Source: Mucilaginibacter terrigena (GTDB taxonomy: Bacteria; Bacteroidota; Bacteroidia; Sphingobacteriales; Sphingobacteriaceae). From it: DNA of 64,000 bases. This document shows, in pieces, positions 44,209 through 52,302 of this stretch. Position 1 is the first letter of the stretch; each line of letters begins with the position of its first letter. A program made the position numbers and the translations under genes. The stretch covers positions 62,001-126,000 of the forward strand of contig NZ_SEWG01000006.1 in assembly GCF_004168255.1 (NCBI RefSeq), given 5' to 3'. The notes beneath the pieces were generated by a model that was not told the DNA's origin, did not search any database, and was given only the letters and a program-made list of their open reading frames with translations.

Positions 44209-46356
44209 ATGATGGAAGAAGCAATAAAAACCGCGATACCTTCATCGGCCGACGGGATGAGCCGGATAGACGGAAGGGCAAAAGTTACCGGCAAAGCAAA
44301 ATATGCCGCCGAATACAGGCCGGATGGATTAGCCTATGGCGTATTGGCTGGCAGCACCATTGCCAAAGGCACTGTAACGGCTATTGATATAGCCAGGGCA
44401 GAAAAAGCGCCGGGTGTGCTCGCCGTGGTGACACATTTTAACTCGCCGAAAGTGCCGGGGCATCAAAAGCCAAAAAAGCCTACTAAAAAAGCCGGGCCGA
44501 TACTGGTTTTTAACGATAACGTTATTCACTACAATGGCCAGCCCATTGCCATGGTAATAGCCGATACTTATGAGCGCGCACTGTACGCGGCATCGTTGGT
44601 AAAGGCAACATACAACAAACAGGCGCACGATACCAAACCGCCATCGGATATCAGTATGGGCATAGCCCCCTGGGGTAAAGATTCCGTTCGCGGCGAAGCT
44701 GATGCCTGGAAAAACGCGCCTTTTAAGCTGGAACAGGAATATGTTATCCCTACCGAAGTACACAACCCAATGGAACTGCATGCCATTATTGCCAAATGGG
44801 ATGGCGCTGATAAGCTTACCGTTTGGGATAAAACCCAGGGTACGCAAGCCACCCGCGATGACATCGCGAAAGCGTTCAATATTCCGGCTGCTAATGTACA
44901 GGTAATAGCGAAATTTGTGGGCGGCGCTTTTGGTAGTGCCCTGCAGGTATGGCCGCACGAAATTGCCGCTATTTTGGGCGCTAAACTTGTCAGGCGCCCG
45001 GTTAAACTGGTTTTGCACCGGCAGGATATGTTTACATCTGTTGGCCACCGCCCATATACCTGGCAAAAAGTTGGTATTGGCGCCACCGCCGATGGCAAGC
45101 TGGTGGGCATCACCCACGAGGCTGTTGGGCAAACGTCAACCTACGAAGATTTTGCCGAAGGGCCTATAAATGTGAGCAAGGGCTTATATGCCTGTCCAAA
45201 TGTTACCACACGTTATAAGTTGCTATCGCTTAATATAGGTACCCCAACATGGATGCGCGGGCCGGGCGAAGCAACGGGGGCTTTCGCGTTGGAATCGGCG
45301 CTGGATGAACTTTCGTACCAGGTAAAGATTGACCCGGTACAACTACGCCTGATAAACTATGCCAAGGTAGACCCGGAGAACGGCAAACCTTATTCAAGCA
45401 AATACCTGGACGAAGCCTATAAAATGGGAGCCGACCAGATAGGCTGGGAAAACCGCAGGCAGGAAGCCGGGGCGGTAAAAAAGGATGGCTGGCTGGTTGG
45501 TTACGGTATGGGCGGCGGCATGTTTGGCGCTTACCGCGATAGTGCCACCGTTAAAGCTGTGATGCGCGCCGATGGCACCCTGCTTTTACAAACGGCTGTA
45601 ACTGATATAGGCCCCGGGACAGGAACGGCTATGGTACTTATTGCTGCCGATATTATGGGCTTGCCTGCAGATAAAATAAAATTTGAAATGGGCGATTCCT
45701 CGTTGCCAAACGCGCCGATGCAGGGCGGCTCGGCTACCACGGCTACCGTAGGCGGCGCTGTGTATGATGCCTGCACCGAGTTGAAACAGAAGTTTCAGAA
45801 ACTGATTGGCAACGGCGGGACGGACAACCCCGACTATGCCAAAATATTAAGTGATAAAAACCTGGCAGGTTTAGATGTCACCACCCAATCATCCTTAGGG
45901 GCCGATGCGCAAAACAAATATTCGATGCAGGCTTGGTCGGTGCATTTTACAAGGGTATTGGTGCACCCGGCAACAGGCGTGGTAAAAATAGATAAGGTGG
46001 TATCTGTCGCCGATTCGGGGAAAGTTATCAGCCAAAAAACTGCCCGAAGCCAACTTATAGGCGGTGCTATTGGCGGCATTGGCATGGCCTTGATGGAAGA
46101 TGCCATTATCGACCATAGATACGGCCGTTATGTTAACAACAATTTTGCTGATTACCACGTGCCTGTTAATGCCGATATCCCGCAAATGGAGGCCCTGTTT
46201 GTAAACAAGCCCGATTCACATATTAACGCGATGGGCGCAAAGGGTATGGCCGAAATATCTTTAATAGGTATGGCCGCTGCGGTAGCCAACGCGGTTTTTA
46301 ACGCCACGGGTAAACGCGTACGCGATCTGCCTATTACGCCGGATAAGCTGATATAA
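44209..46356 (+). CDS. paoC: aldehyde oxidoreductase molybdopterin-binding subunit
   Basis: The 715-residue catalytic subunit with the Mo-cytosine dinucleotide cofactor. Landmarks: FVGGAFGSALQVWPHE, GPGEATGAFALESALDEL, QGGSATTATVGGAVY, and the C-terminal active-site Glu in GAKGMAEISLIG. Homologues oxidise aldehydes or isoquinoline-like N-heterocycles. The paoD-type cofactor-insertion chaperone is not adjacent, although cofactor sulfuration usually needs one. The 3' end abuts the convergent flavin-reductase gene (1-bp gap). Confidence 0.9.
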   Translation: MMEEAIKTAIPSSADGMSRIDGRAKVTGKAKYAAEYRPDGLAYGVLAGSTIAKGTVTAIDIARAEKAPGVLAVVTHFNSPKVPGHQKPKKPTKKAGPILVFNDNVIHYNGQPIAMVIADTYERALYAASLVKATYNKQAHDTKPPSDISMGIAPWGKDSVRGEADAWKNAPFKLEQEYVIPTEVHNPMELHAIIAKWDGADKLTVWDKTQGTQATRDDIAKAFNIPAANVQVIAKFVGGAFGSALQVWPHEIAAILGAKLVRRPVKLVLHRQDMFTSVGHRPYTWQKVGIGATADGKLVGITHEAVGQTSTYEDFAEGPINVSKGLYACPNVTTRYKLLSLNIGTPTWMRGPGEATGAFALESALDELSYQVKIDPVQLRLINYAKVDPENGKPYSSKYLDEAYKMGADQIGWENRRQEAGAVKKDGWLVGYGMGGGMFGAYRDSATVKAVMRADGTLLLQTAVTDIGPGTGTAMVLIAADIMGLPADKIKFEMGDSSLPNAPMQGGSATTATVGGAVYDACTELKQKFQKLIGNGGTDNPDYAKILSDKNLAGLDVTTQSSLGADAQNKYSMQAWSVHFTRVLVHPATGVVKIDKVVSVADSGKVISQKTARSQLIGGAIGGIGMALMEDAIIDHRYGRYVNNNFADYHVPVNADIPQMEALFVNKPDSHINAMGAKGMAEISLIGMAAAVANAVFNATGKRVRDLPITPDKLI

Positions 46357-46357
46357 A

Positions 46358-46960
46358 TTATTTATCCCCGGGTATAGGGGTGTTTTTTAAAGCCGTAGCT
46401 ACAGCCACAAGGTTTGCAGCCGCGGCTTTTCCCGTTTCTATCGACCACTCCTTGCGGTAATCGCTTTCCAGGTAATTATCGCCGGGGCCCGGCCCGTTGT
46501 TCCAATAGGTGTACGATTGCGGGGCGATGGTAAAGCCAATATCCATCAGCGCGCCTGCAATTTCTGATACTACGTGGCGTGCACCATCCTCGGCGCCGGT
46601 TACTACAAAGCCTGCTACCTTATTAAAAGTTACCGGCCGGTTTTGCGCGTCGCGTTTGGGATACAGCCCATTGATCCGCTCTAAAACTTTAAGCGCTTCG
46701 CTGCTCATGGTGCCCATCCAGGTTGGGGTAGCTATAATTAATATTTCGGAGTTTAAAAGTTCTTTGAGTATAGCAGGCCAGGCATCACCGTCGCCAAGGT
46801 CAGATTTAATACCGGTGATGATGTTGTGGTCGGCTACGCGGATCATTTTTGTTTTTACGCCAAACCGCTCTAATTCGCGCATCACTTCTACAGCCAATGC
46901 TTCGGTATTTGATACCGCCGGCGATGGCTTTAGCGTGCAGTTTAACACAAGTGCCTTCAT
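46358..46960 (-). CDS. NADPH-dependent FMN reductase/flavodoxin-fold protein
   Basis: A 200-residue flavodoxin-like protein. The N-terminal strand and phosphate loop are LVLNCTLKPSPAVSNTEAL, the second flavin loop is IIATPTWMGTMSSEALKVLERI (about 76-97), and VAGFVVTGAEDGARHVVSEI follows. It resembles NAD(P)H-dependent FMN reductases of the WrbA/iron-sulfur flavoprotein type. It lies 1 bp after the Cys-rich gene, so the two form a two-gene operon. Confidence 0.85.
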   Translation of the reverse strand: MKALVLNCTLKPSPAVSNTEALAVEVMRELERFGVKTKMIRVADHNIITGIKSDLGDGDAWPAILKELLNSEILIIATPTWMGTMSSEALKVLERINGLYPKRDAQNRPVTFNKVAGFVVTGAEDGARHVVSEIAGALMDIGFTIAPQSYTYWNNGPGPGDNYLESDYRKEWSIETGKAAAANLVAVATALKNTPIPGDK

Positions 46961-46961
46961 A

Positions 46962-47306
46962 TTAATCCTGAATTATAGGCTGGTGGTGGGCGTGGCAAGC
47001 TTCGGCACATTGGCGGCAAGCTTCGGCGCATTTTTGGCAATGATCGTGCGGATGCATTTCGCATTCTTCGGCACACATGCGGCAAATTTCTTCGCAAAGC
47101 AATAAATACTGGTGGGCAATTTCTGACCTGCGCTCCAGGAGCTTGGCGGCCTGGCTGCAAATATCTGCACAATCGCGGTCGAGGCTGATGCATCTTACCA
47201 TCGGTTTTACACCATCTTCCAGTAAACACGCGGTGGCGCAATTTTCGCAAGCCTCAACACAAGCCAGCAGCTTTTCAATTAACGCGGTATGATCATGATT
47301 ATCCAT
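46962..47306 (-). CDS. Cys-rich four-helix-bundle copper-binding-like protein (DUF326)
   Basis: A 114-residue helical protein with about 16 cysteines spaced to line the inside of a helical bundle: CVEACENCATAC, CISLDRDCADICSQ, CEEICRMCAEECEMHPHDHCQKCAEACRQCAEAC, and a His-rich end HAHH. This is the DUF326 pattern shared with copper storage proteins of the Csp type. No signal peptide is present, suggesting a cytosolic store (like Csp3). It probably buffers Cu(I). Co-transcribed with a flavin reductase. Confidence 0.85.
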   Translation of the reverse strand: MDNHDHTALIEKLLACVEACENCATACLLEDGVKPMVRCISLDRDCADICSQAAKLLERRSEIAHQYLLLCEEICRMCAEECEMHPHDHCQKCAEACRQCAEACHAHHQPIIQD

Positions 47307-47374
47307 AGCTGTAATTATTGATGATATTATATCAATACGCTACAGTTAAAAATGTTTCGATAAATTTAAAATTG

Positions 47375-48451
47375 CTACCAGTCTTTCAGCTTTTTAAGAT
47401 ACGCAGTAAGCTCGCCTGCAATCATTTCATGCTCGTTTGCATCGGGGTGATCATCGCAGCCGCTGTTAAAACTTCGCGAGAAAAAGAATTTGCTTACCTT
47501 ATTATCGCCACGGTTATTCACAAATTGCACAATCCCCGCAAGGTAGCGCTGTAGCAATACTATAGTAAGTTCTTTATTTGCCATAGGGCTCGACAGGCAA
47601 ACAATATCCGACTGCGGGTATTTGCTGCGTACGGTATCAATCAATCGCACATATTGGCTGCAAAACTTAACCGAATCCTGCGGGCCGTCATTTTGGCCGA
47701 GGCAAATGGTTACTACATCGGGCTGGTATTGTTTAAAGTTGTAAGTAAGCGAATCATTTCGCAAATACACTTTATCATATACCTGCGGCAGCACAATATC
47801 CATATTACAACAGCTATGTATAAGGCCAACACCTGCAACAGCTGTTAACTGCCATTGGGCGTTTAAAGCGCGCGATGTACGCGCGCCGTAAGCAAGGTAA
47901 GCGTTATGCTGATCGTACCACTCGCCTTTGCCGCAGGCTACCTGCGATGCATCGACCCCCGCGCCGGCTGTTATCGAATCGCCTATGTATTCTATCATCC
48001 GCTTTGGCTGTACGGGGGGCATGATCTTTTCGCATACAAGGCCCACAAACTCCAGGTAGCCCATGCCCGATTCGGTGTCCTTACAGATCAGCAGTGTATG
48101 TTCGCCTTTTGATAGTCCGTTCGCTATTTGTATATCGTTTGTTTTGCCTGTTGTTTGTATGCGCGATGTTTTACCATCGATAACCACCTCTATATAATTA
48201 TGCGTTTTGCCATACATCTCCTCATCGTTGATCAACAACCGACAGTACGCCCCTTTAAACTTAGTGGTAATATACACCCCCGGCGACCAAAACTTTGGCT
48301 TTTGCGGGTTACTGAAATCAACCCGGCCGGTATATTTAAAATATTTGTTATCAGCCGTAAAAAGTTTTTGTTTGGGCAATACCTTGCCGTATGTAAATAG
48401 GGCGGATAGTAACAGTACAAAAAATAGCAGTGCCGTGTTTCTCTTCATCAT
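47375..48451 (-). CDS. SGNH/GDSL esterase, CE2-like (acetyl ester hydrolase)
   Basis: A 358-residue exported hydrolase. A signal peptide (about 1-22) is followed by a beta-sandwich (about 35-145; FSNPQKPKFWSPGVYITTKFKGAYCRLLINDEEMYG) typical of carbohydrate esterase family 2. The SGNH core has the nucleophile in IEYIGDSITAGAG, the Gly and Asn blocks (CLGQNDGP), and DDHPDANEHEM carrying the catalytic His. CE2 enzymes remove acetyl groups from plant polysaccharides. It probably acts in the periplasm or outside the cell. Confidence 0.88.
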   Translation of the reverse strand: MMKRNTALLFFVLLLSALFTYGKVLPKQKLFTADNKYFKYTGRVDFSNPQKPKFWSPGVYITTKFKGAYCRLLINDEEMYGKTHNYIEVVIDGKTSRIQTTGKTNDIQIANGLSKGEHTLLICKDTESGMGYLEFVGLVCEKIMPPVQPKRMIEYIGDSITAGAGVDASQVACGKGEWYDQHNAYLAYGARTSRALNAQWQLTAVAGVGLIHSCCNMDIVLPQVYDKVYLRNDSLTYNFKQYQPDVVTICLGQNDGPQDSVKFCSQYVRLIDTVRSKYPQSDIVCLSSPMANKELTIVLLQRYLAGIVQFVNNRGDNKVSKFFFSRSFNSGCDDHPDANEHEMIAGELTAYLKKLKDW

Positions 48452-48530
48452 AATCTGTCAGCATAAAATTACGCAACCTGGGTTAAGCGCCCTAATACTT
48501 TTATAGCAATTATTTGAACTTAGACCAATA

Positions 48531-48563
48531 AAAAAGGGTGGATGCTATAAGCATCCACCCTTT
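48531..48563 (-). terminator. strong terminator of the DUF6515 gene
   Basis: A perfect 13-bp stem (48533-48545 with 48551-48563; AAAGGGTGGATGC) and a 5-base loop. On the minus strand it is followed by a T-run (complement of 48531-48535). Confidence 0.88.
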
Positions 48564-48583
48564 AAATATTTGATCAGGAAGTA

Positions 48584-49699
48584 TTAGTTCTCGTCGGCAG
48601 GCTCGTCTGTTGCAAGGCCTACCACCTTATAAACTTTGTTATTATCGTTATCGCGGGTTTCCTGGAAATAAGTTCCATCCGGTGCAACGTATAATTTTTC
48701 ACCGTTCACTTTTATCTTACGGCTATCTTGCGGCAGGGTGGTTAAAACATCTCCTATTTGGTAAGGCTGGTCGTATTCTGCACCTGCGCCGCCATCATCG
48801 GTGTTCAGTTCACCATCTTTACCGGCAACTTCGTATACTACGCTGCCATCATCTTTGGTAACCGCACGGTAATAAACACCGTTCGATTCGTAATATTGCT
48901 CGCCGTTAATGGTTATAGCTTCTGCTTTTGAAGGCAATGAGTTTACCTGAGCGCCAACCGGCGGTTCAACTACGGTATATTGATTATCGTTATACTGATA
49001 ATATAAACCATCACTGTAATAGTACTGATAATCGCCCCAATAGAATGGATAGTATCCGTAAGGCAATACACCTATACTAAAACCAATACGTGGTAGGTAG
49101 TATGAACTGTAATAACCACGGTAGTTGTAATACCCACGGTTAAAATAGCGGGGGCCATAATAACCGTTTCTGTAACCATACCCATAGCGGCCATAATTGC
49201 CACCACGATAACCGCCACGGCCATAATTGCCTGTATAAGGGCGGCCTACATTTGGACGGTGCGCACCATTATTATATGCATTTACACGGCCCTGGTAGCT
49301 GCCCCTTGTGCCTTGCGGACGGCCATAACTGCCGGATGGACGGTTGAACCCGCCTGAAGGCCTGGTTACGCCAACGCTACCACCTGATGGGCGATTGAAA
49401 CCGCCTGAAGGCCTGCTAATGCCAACACCACCGCTTGACGGGCGGTTGAAGCCGCCTGATGGCCTGCTTATGCCAGCACTGCCGCTTGATGGACGACTGA
49501 AACTACCGGATGGCCTGCTAAAGCTACCACCGCCACCGCCAGATGGACGACTAACGCTTCCGCCGCCGCCACCGCCTGATGACCTTCCGCCGCCGCCACC
49601 ACCGCCGCCTCTATGCTGTGCGCTGGCAGAAAAGCCCAAACCAAGGAACATCATTCCGCTTAGGGCTACACTTAATAATTTTTTATATCCTGTTTTCAT
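48584..49699 (-). CDS. Gly/Ser/Tyr-rich secreted protein, DUF6515 type
   Basis: A 371-residue secreted protein. A signal peptide (about 1-27, ASAQ) leads to a low-complexity part: poly-Gly/Ser/Arg (about 30-60) and tandem copies of ISRPSGGFNRPSGG-like units (about 60-130). A Tyr/Gly/Arg-rich segment follows (about 130-205), then two repeated small domains with NGEQYYESNGVYYRAV and NGEKLYVAPDGTYFQET. The DNA at about 49320-49620 is correspondingly repetitive. Families like this occur in Sphingobacteriaceae as surface proteins of unknown function. Confidence 0.8.
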   Translation of the reverse strand: MKTGYKKLLSVALSGMMFLGLGFSASAQHRGGGGGGGGRSSGGGGGGSVSRPSGGGGGSFSRPSGSFSRPSSGSAGISRPSGGFNRPSSGGVGISRPSGGFNRPSGGSVGVTRPSGGFNRPSGSYGRPQGTRGSYQGRVNAYNNGAHRPNVGRPYTGNYGRGGYRGGNYGRYGYGYRNGYYGPRYFNRGYYNYRGYYSSYYLPRIGFSIGVLPYGYYPFYWGDYQYYYSDGLYYQYNDNQYTVVEPPVGAQVNSLPSKAEAITINGEQYYESNGVYYRAVTKDDGSVVYEVAGKDGELNTDDGGAGAEYDQPYQIGDVLTTLPQDSRKIKVNGEKLYVAPDGTYFQETRDNDNNKVYKVVGLATDEPADEN

Positions 49700-49839
49700 C
49701 TTGAAAATTTATAATCGATCAGTTGTTAACGCTGATGTATGTATAAGACTAAGAAATATGTAAACGGTTTAATTGCCGTTTAATTATTTTTTACAAAAAG
49801 CGGGCCGCTGTTAATGCTCAATGTCAGGCTCATATCCTA

Positions 49840-50409
49840 TTAAATGTCCTCGGATATAAAAATAAAACCACCGTTAAAATTCAAACTGATAAAGCCGTCG
49901 TTTGTGGTGATGAATGTATTTTTGCCAATTGCCGCTAACCCGCTGGTTTGCAGGTTTAAATATAGGGATAAGATGCGAATTATTTCGCCGGCCGGCTTCC
50001 ATTTGCTAAAACCCGGGTTTATGGCGTATGTTTTTTGCCCGCCGCTAAAAATCACCAGGTTAATTTTGTGGGCAAAGGGTATAAAATCGGCTAACTGTAC
50101 GTCGTCTGTAATGATATTGACCGCTTTATATTCATTTTGGATAAGATAATTTAGCGCGGCTTCCACCGGGCCTGCCTGGCCCTGCGGTATTTGCTTCACG
50201 TCCGATTGCAGGTCGTTGTCTAATTCATCCGCTATAATAATATCTATCTTTATTTCGTAGGCGTTTATTTGCTCGGCAACCGGCGGTGTAGTAATAACCG
50301 TAGGGCTCCACTCCAGCAGCTGGCCCAGTAACTCTTCGGAGAAGGTGTTAAGGCCGAGCACCAGCAGCGCGGGTTCCTGCTTTTCGCGTACAATGTGGTG
50401 AGAAGACAT
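49840..50409 (-). CDS. degenerate thiamine pyrophosphokinase-like protein
   Basis: A 189-residue protein with the overall layout of thiamine pyrophosphokinase: an N-terminal nucleotide-like domain (about 10-115) and a C-terminal beta domain ending NTFITTNDGFISLNFNGGFIFISE. Homologues in this phylum are often annotated as TPK. The catalytic acidic motif (usually a GD.DS stretch) reads IIADELDNDLQS, and the K..TD.E.AL region reads QGQAGPVEAALNYLI, so the kinase site looks degraded. Function uncertain. Confidence 0.6.
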   Translation of the reverse strand: MSSHHIVREKQEPALLVLGLNTFSEELLGQLLEWSPTVITTPPVAEQINAYEIKIDIIIADELDNDLQSDVKQIPQGQAGPVEAALNYLIQNEYKAVNIITDDVQLADFIPFAHKINLVIFSGGQKTYAINPGFSKWKPAGEIIRILSLYLNLQTSGLAAIGKNTFITTNDGFISLNFNGGFIFISEDI

Positions 50410-50456
50410 TATTATGTATTATACTGATAAGTAATTTTGCCAAAGGTAATTAAATT

Positions 50457-50534
50457 AGCCTCTCCCCAACCCCTCTACGAGGGAGAGGGCTTTTTAAAAA
50501 GCCTCCCCTAACGGAGGAGATTTAGAGGGGGGCT
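50457..50534. repeat. intergenic repeat, 'GCCTCTCCCCAACCC' family
   Basis: AGCCTCTCCCCAACCC, then CTCTACGAGGGAGAGGGCT, an A/T centre, and a second palindromic half ending AGAGGGGGGCT. It is the most complete copy of the family in the window, placed just before dinB. A TAATTTTG box at 50432-50439 lies on its far side, so the dinB transcript may start before the element. Confidence 0.75.
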
Positions 50535-50549
50535 TATAGTTTAGGAAAA

Positions 50550-51656
50550 ATGGCCGAAAACGAGATACAGATAAAGCGAAAAATAATCCATATTGATATG
50601 GATGCCTTTTACGCGTCGGTTGAGCAGCGGGATTTTCCGGAATATCGCGGCAAACCCCTGGTGGTAGGCGGCTTGCCCGAGGGGCGTGGCGGCGTTGTTG
50701 CTACAGCCAGCTACGAAGCACGCAAGTTTGGCATCCGGTCGGCCATGTCATCAAAACAGGCGCTGCAGCTTTGTCCGCACGCCATATTTGTAAGGCCAAG
50801 GTTTGCCGCTTATAAAGAGGTGTCGCAAAAGATCCGCGAGATCTTTGGGCGATATACCGACCTGATAGAACCCCTGTCGTTAGACGAAGCCTACCTTGAC
50901 GTTACCAACGATAAACTGGACATCGGCTCGGCCATCGAGATCGCGCAGCAGATTAAGCAGGCCATAAAGGATGAACTTAACCTTACAGCTTCGGCAGGGG
51001 TATCGGTAAATAAATTTGTAGCCAAGATCGCATCGGACATTAAGAAACCGGATGGCCTTACCTTCATCGGCCCATCATCCATAGAAGCGTTTATGGAAAA
51101 CCTGCCGGTTGAGAAATTTTATGGTGTAGGCAAAGTTACCGCCGAAAAAATGAAGAAGCAGGGGCTGTTTACCGGTGCCGACCTGAAAAAGCTTACGCTT
51201 GATGAAATGACCGGCCGCTTTGGCAAGGCGGGAGGTTTCTATTATAATATAGTGCGCGGCATAGATGATAGGGAAGTACAGCCGCACCGCGAAACAAAAT
51301 CGATGGGTGCAGAGGATACATTTGCCTACGACCTTACCGTGGTTGAGGAAATGCATACCGAGTTAGAAAAAATTGCCAAAACCGTGCACGATCGCCTGCT
51401 AAAATACCAGTTAAAAGGCCGTACCATTACCCTCAAAATAAAATACAGCGATTTCAGGCAAATCACCCGCAGCCAGTCGCTTCCCCTTTGTATCGATGAC
51501 CTTGATACGATATTAAATGCCTCTAAATCCCTTTTAGCTGCTACTGATATTGAAAATAGCCGGATTAGATTGCTTGGAATAACGGTTTCTAATTTTTTAC
51601 CGGTAGAAATTAGACAAAAACCGCAAACAGATCAGCTTTCTTTGTTTTATTTCTGA
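50550..51656 (+). CDS. dinB: DNA polymerase IV (Y family)
   Basis: A 368-residue translesion polymerase. The N-terminal catalytic motif is IIHIDMDAFYASVEQRDFPEYRGKPLVVGG (about 12-41) with the first metal Asp; the second site is LSLDEAYLDVT. Helix-hairpin-helix FYGVGKVTAEKMKKQG and a little-finger domain follow, and the C-terminal QTDQLSLFYF resembles a beta-clamp-binding peptide (QLSLF). It copies past damaged bases with low fidelity. No LexA-type operator is obvious upstream; a repeat element occupies the leader. Confidence 0.95.
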   Translation: MAENEIQIKRKIIHIDMDAFYASVEQRDFPEYRGKPLVVGGLPEGRGGVVATASYEARKFGIRSAMSSKQALQLCPHAIFVRPRFAAYKEVSQKIREIFGRYTDLIEPLSLDEAYLDVTNDKLDIGSAIEIAQQIKQAIKDELNLTASAGVSVNKFVAKIASDIKKPDGLTFIGPSSIEAFMENLPVEKFYGVGKVTAEKMKKQGLFTGADLKKLTLDEMTGRFGKAGGFYYNIVRGIDDREVQPHRETKSMGAEDTFAYDLTVVEEMHTELEKIAKTVHDRLLKYQLKGRTITLKIKYSDFRQITRSQSLPLCIDDLDTILNASKSLLAATDIENSRIRLLGITVSNFLPVEIRQKPQTDQLSLFYF

Positions 51657-52302
51657 GAAAAACAAGCAAAAGCATTAAATTTTATTGTAAACCTTTTTTT
51701 ATTAGCGATTTTCTATAAAATAGTTTACTTAATCCAAATTTTTGATTTAAAAAAGGTAATTTATAAGCAAGTTGTTATATATATCATTAGTTATTACATG
51801 ATTTATTGATAAAATTTATAAATAATTTGATTTTTATTGACAATATGATTTTAATGTTGTTATTTTAGCATATGAAATCGCAAGTAAAATCACTTATTTT
51901 AAATTTAATAACCTTTTTTGCAATAAAAGCGAGTTGTTTTGTTATCTTTTTTATAAAAAGTGTTAAGGTTATTAAAGTAAATTGGATAAAAAGCAATAAT
52001 TACATTCTTTTAATCCTTAAAAGCTCCGCAATTGCCTCTTTTAATCGATATAAGAGCTGTGAAAACAGATTAGGCCTTATAAACCGACTACTAAACACCG
52101 CGACAGTTCATATAAATGGTTTAAATCACAATTTAATTTACACAGCATCGGCCCGAAGATTGCATAGCGGGTTGATGCTGTTTCCGCACCATGCGGTTTG
52201 GCGAACGTCCTGGGCTGATCAATGATCACCCTCAAAATATACTGACCTCAACTAATACTGACTATTAATTAACTAACTAAAATTCCCACTTAAACTAAAA
52301 CA
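51657..52302 (+). other. AT-rich gap upstream of amtB with a structured 3' part
   Basis: About 480 bp (51660-52140) are strongly AT-rich, with one 117-codon frame (51872-52225) that looks spurious. The last part is GC-richer: CAGCATC...GATGCTG (52143-52180) with an inner CCCG/CGGG pairing forms a hairpin, and a smaller CCGCA-CCA-TGCGG follows at about 52184-52196. It may be the regulatory leader of amtB. No known riboswitch is recognised. Confidence 0.4.

Noticed and set aside
44329..45132. 267-codon minus-strand frame
   Set aside because: Antisense of paoC, which has all catalytic motifs.
46957..47250. Arg/Pro-rich 97-codon frame
   Set aside because: Frame-shifted shadow of the Cys-rich DUF326 gene.
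49344..49763. 139-codon Pro-rich plus-strand frame
   Set aside because: Antisense of the Gly-rich DUF6515 gene; proline runs are the complement of glycine codons.
51872..52225. 117-codon frame upstream of amtB
   Set aside because: Lys/Ile/Asn-rich composition follows the AT-rich DNA, the frame runs through a likely RNA hairpin, and no family features are seen.
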